Positions 61,656 to 64,000 of a stretch of 64,000 nt of DNA are shown here, one piece after another. Origin of the DNA: Micromussa lordhowensis (Eukaryota > Cnidaria > Anthozoa > Scleractinia > Lobophylliidae); NCBI GenBank assembly GCA_964020085.1, contig OZ026600.1, positions 38,631,419-38,695,418 of the forward strand. Reading direction: 5' to 3'. The position numbers were made by a program, and so were the translations under genes. How positions within the stretch are numbered: position 1 is the first letter of the stretch; each line of letters opens with the position of its first letter. The notes under the pieces were generated by a model. That model ran no database searches. It was not told where the DNA came from and saw only the letters and a program-made list of their open reading frames with translations.

Positions 61656-61798
61656 GGGCCTTGAAACGTTATTACGCCAACACACAGCCGAAGTTTTAAA
61701 AGTTTTGTCAGAACGTTTTTTAAGAAAATTTACAAAAGTCAATTGCTTGAGTAGAAGCTCACCTCCAGTTCCTTCTACCAAATGTTACGATCCCGCTC

Positions 61799-62046
61799 CG
61801 AAATGACCTAATTATGTCTTTTCCCTCTGTGGAGAAAATGCTGACCCTCCGAAATGACTTAATTATGTCTTTTCCCTTTTTTGGAGAAAACAGCCTTCCG
61901 AAAAGACTTACTTGCTTATAAATCACTTTTCCCTTTGTGCAGCCGGAATATGGCCCTCCCAACTGACTTAGCTCTACCCTGTGGGGAGAATATGGCCCTC
62001 CCAACTGACTTAGCTCTACCCTGTGGGGAGAATATGGCCCTCCAAA
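61799..62046. repeat. Tandem repeat with a 42-bp core unit
   Basis: The unit beginning gaatatggccctcccaactg occurs exactly at 61946-61987 and 61988-62029, with a partial third copy to 62046. Degenerate copies (ctccgaaatgacttaattat; tgtcttttccctntgtggag) extend back to about 61799. Confidence 0.85.
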
Positions 62047-62329
62047 CTGCTGTGTTAATTGGGGACACTATCAATAGAGAAACAAATATTGTAAATAAAA
62101 CTGAAATATTCCTTCGTTAACATGGATCGGCTTACACAAAGACGTGACTGGAAAGGCTGCCAAATCCCAAGGAACAAGGGTCGTCACTTTCACAGCTTTA
62201 CTGTATTGTGGAATACGGTGCCGGTGAAAAAGCAGAATGCTCCCAAATGCACTGTATCCCAGTTCGAGAGCAAATATGAATATCGTGACAAACACAAGAT
62301 GTAGCTGGATTTTTGTGTTCAATATTAAC

Positions 62330-62535
62330 CATGATAACCGACTTCATGGCTGTGTGGTCATGCTATACTGATGTGTTCAAGAACAATCTGAATAGTTTAT
62401 TAAATGACTCACTCCAGGGACTTCTTGTAGATTTCCTAGTGTTATAAATATTTAGTTTCAATAGAAACGAACCCACAAGCTTCTTAGCTTTTAATTTCAT
62501 CGTTTTAGAATAAAGGCTATCTATCTATTTATTAA
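62330..62535 (+). mobile_element. Probable LINE 3'UTR with (CTAT)n tail
   Basis: Non-coding sequence ending ttagaataaaggctatctat, a poly(A)-signal-like word followed by a short tetranucleotide repeat. This is the way LINEs end elsewhere in the window. 62536-63900 shows no gene I can support. Confidence 0.35.
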
Positions 62536-63923
62536 ACATTGCATGTAAATGTATTCTGCCTTTAGGTGAAATGCGCGGGCTTTTCATATAATCGACCCGC
62601 AGATATACCGATCTCAGTTTAATTAACTAGCATATTTGTAGTTAGATCTCGGACAGCGCTACAGTATTATGTATTCATGCACTGATGTCAAACGTTATTA
62701 AGCCCCCTTGTTTATTCGACTTGTTAACCATCAGAGCGTTACGACTGAATCGCGCGGGCTGAGTAAACTGTAAGCTAAATTATGTCAGATTACCTGAAGT
62801 GCGACCACTAGATCGAGGGCGCACATTTCAAGTTTATCAACCGTAAAAAACATAGGCCTATATGTCAGTTTCCTCGCGAACGCTTACAAATAAGAGGAAG
62901 CGAAAGATACCAAATGTTTTACTTCAAACTTTGCTGCGTGCCTTTGTTGTTCCGTTCCCGGCGGCTTATAATCATGAATCCAAATAAGTTGAACGAAACA
63001 ATAGTCAGTGCAATTGGTCGATTTAAGAATTCAAACAAAGTTTTGATAATTTATCAGTCGCTACAGAATTTATCAGTCACTACAGAAACTAGTGTTATAT
63101 ATATATCGATGGTTTGAGTTCTTTGTCTGAGGTATTGGACGCTGGTGAGAAGAACTCGAGATAAAAAAAAACCCATTGCACCCCTAATGTTGATTTCTGA
63201 TTATTAATCATTGAACTGAATGCATTCAGCTGCATCGAAGATATTCTAGACTTATGCTCTTTCTTTCTGACCACCAACAAAATTATTTATTTTGGGAAAT
63301 ACAAGCTGTTTTCTTTGTGCTAACTCGATTCTTGACATTCAACAGGTTCTTATTTTGCTTAATTAACAAATAGGCGTAAAATGCACGCGAGCTAACTTGG
63401 GTATTCTCCATGCAGAAATCAATCAATTCTTCTTCCCCTCGGAGAAGAACAGTTCGTCTTGATCTGTTAACTAAACCCTCTACAGCTAGTGGAACTTTAC
63501 TCTAAGACTCAGTACCGTAGTTGTTTGTTTTCTAGTACTTAATAAACTATTTTACGCGATTATCGAGATCCCTCTTACAATAAGTTTGGCCACCAGCCTT
63601 TCAATGATATCTCAGAATTTCGGTGGTTTATCGTATTTCATTCCAGTGCGGAACTGAATGCTATGAGATATCTCCCTTTTCTCAGTTCTCAGAACACATA
63701 CAGACCAGGGTTCTAACTTCGTTAGCCACTCGTTTCGACTCGTTGATTGCGAATTCGTTACTGCACGTATTGAATAATCCAACGGCGAGAAAGCGCGCAC
63801 TGAACTGACAAGTAGACACTCCGGTATAGACTCAAGTTAGCATGGTTTTACACGATGAACGAGTTGATTACACTTAAGTTACATGGCCAGCACTCAATAA
63901 TTAAAAATTGTAGCACTACTTAC

Positions 63924-63930
63924 AATCCAT
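63924..63930 (-). other. Candidate first coding exon of the synaptotagmin-like gene
   Basis: On the - strand ATGGATT is followed by a strong donor, GTAAGTAG. Its phase (one base left over) matches the acceptor at 59442 (two bases needed) and would give the N-terminus MDWYVPAV. An in-frame TAG lies 11 codons upstream, so this ATG would be the start. The intron would be 4.5 kb. Confidence 0.45.
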
Positions 63931-64000
63931 GTCCAGTTGACGAGAATCTTCTTTGATAAACTAAAGGTTTCACGCTCCAAGAGGCAAATCATTCCACTAC

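Noticed and set aside
1..64000. CRISPR arrays, bacterial operons, ribosome binding sites and rRNA genes
   Set aside because: None seen; spliced genes and retroelements show that the DNA is eukaryotic nuclear.

Overview
The window is eukaryotic nuclear DNA, AT-rich, with GT-AG introns and many transposable elements. Several retroelement and tRNA-SINE families here look like those of cnidarians, and the host genes are animal genes. I infer an anthozoan, most likely a stony coral; nothing in the sequence names the species.

Host genes. (1) A complete PACS (phosphofurin acidic cluster sorting protein) gene on the + strand, 2467-35703. It resolves into 25 coding exons whose phases all match and which sum to 838 codons. 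(2) A single-exon J-domain (DnaJ/HSP40) gene on the - strand, 39311-40450. (3) A synaptotagmin-like gene with one membrane segment and one C2 domain on the - strand: main exon 58694-59442, and a candidate first exon near 63930 across a 4.5 kb intron.

Mobile DNA. 1-2050: an old retroelement on the - strand split by a younger LINE 3' end on the + strand. PACS introns carry foldback elements, a MULE-like MITE with perfect 84-bp inverted repeats and a 9-bp target duplication (7902-8926), a Harbinger-like MITE with a TTA duplication (9518-9938), and an apparently intact tyrosine-recombinase retrotransposon of Ngaro type (12842-18529). They also hold a BEN-domain fragment, antisense LINE pieces, tRNA-derived SINEs and a THAP/DDE transposase relic broken by a SINE. 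37.9-38.2 kb holds a Penelope-like relic with a degenerate hammerhead ribozyme. At 42.5-46.8 kb a gene for an RPA-like OB-fold/zinc-ribbon protein is cut by a nearly intact LINE with a 7-bp target duplication.

The most unusual object is the - strand Helitron of the Helentron type at about 47.8-55.7 kb. Reading 5' to 3' on its own strand it has a two-membrane-segment ORF overlapping the next frame, a basic leader, a 2A-type ribosome-skipping motif (54511-54549) and a papain-like cysteine protease module. Then come a DUF6570-like region, an HUH Rep domain and a Pif1-like helicase. A single frameshift near 48.69 kb separates these from the helicase tail and a C-terminal endonuclease/exonuclease/phosphatase domain. 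The 2A-plus-protease front end on a rolling-circle transposon is the best candidate here for something little described.

The remaining intergenic and intronic stretches (35.7-37 kb, 40.5-41.9 kb, 47.0-47.8 kb, 55.9-57.2 kb, 59.4-61.2 kb) show no gene I can support.
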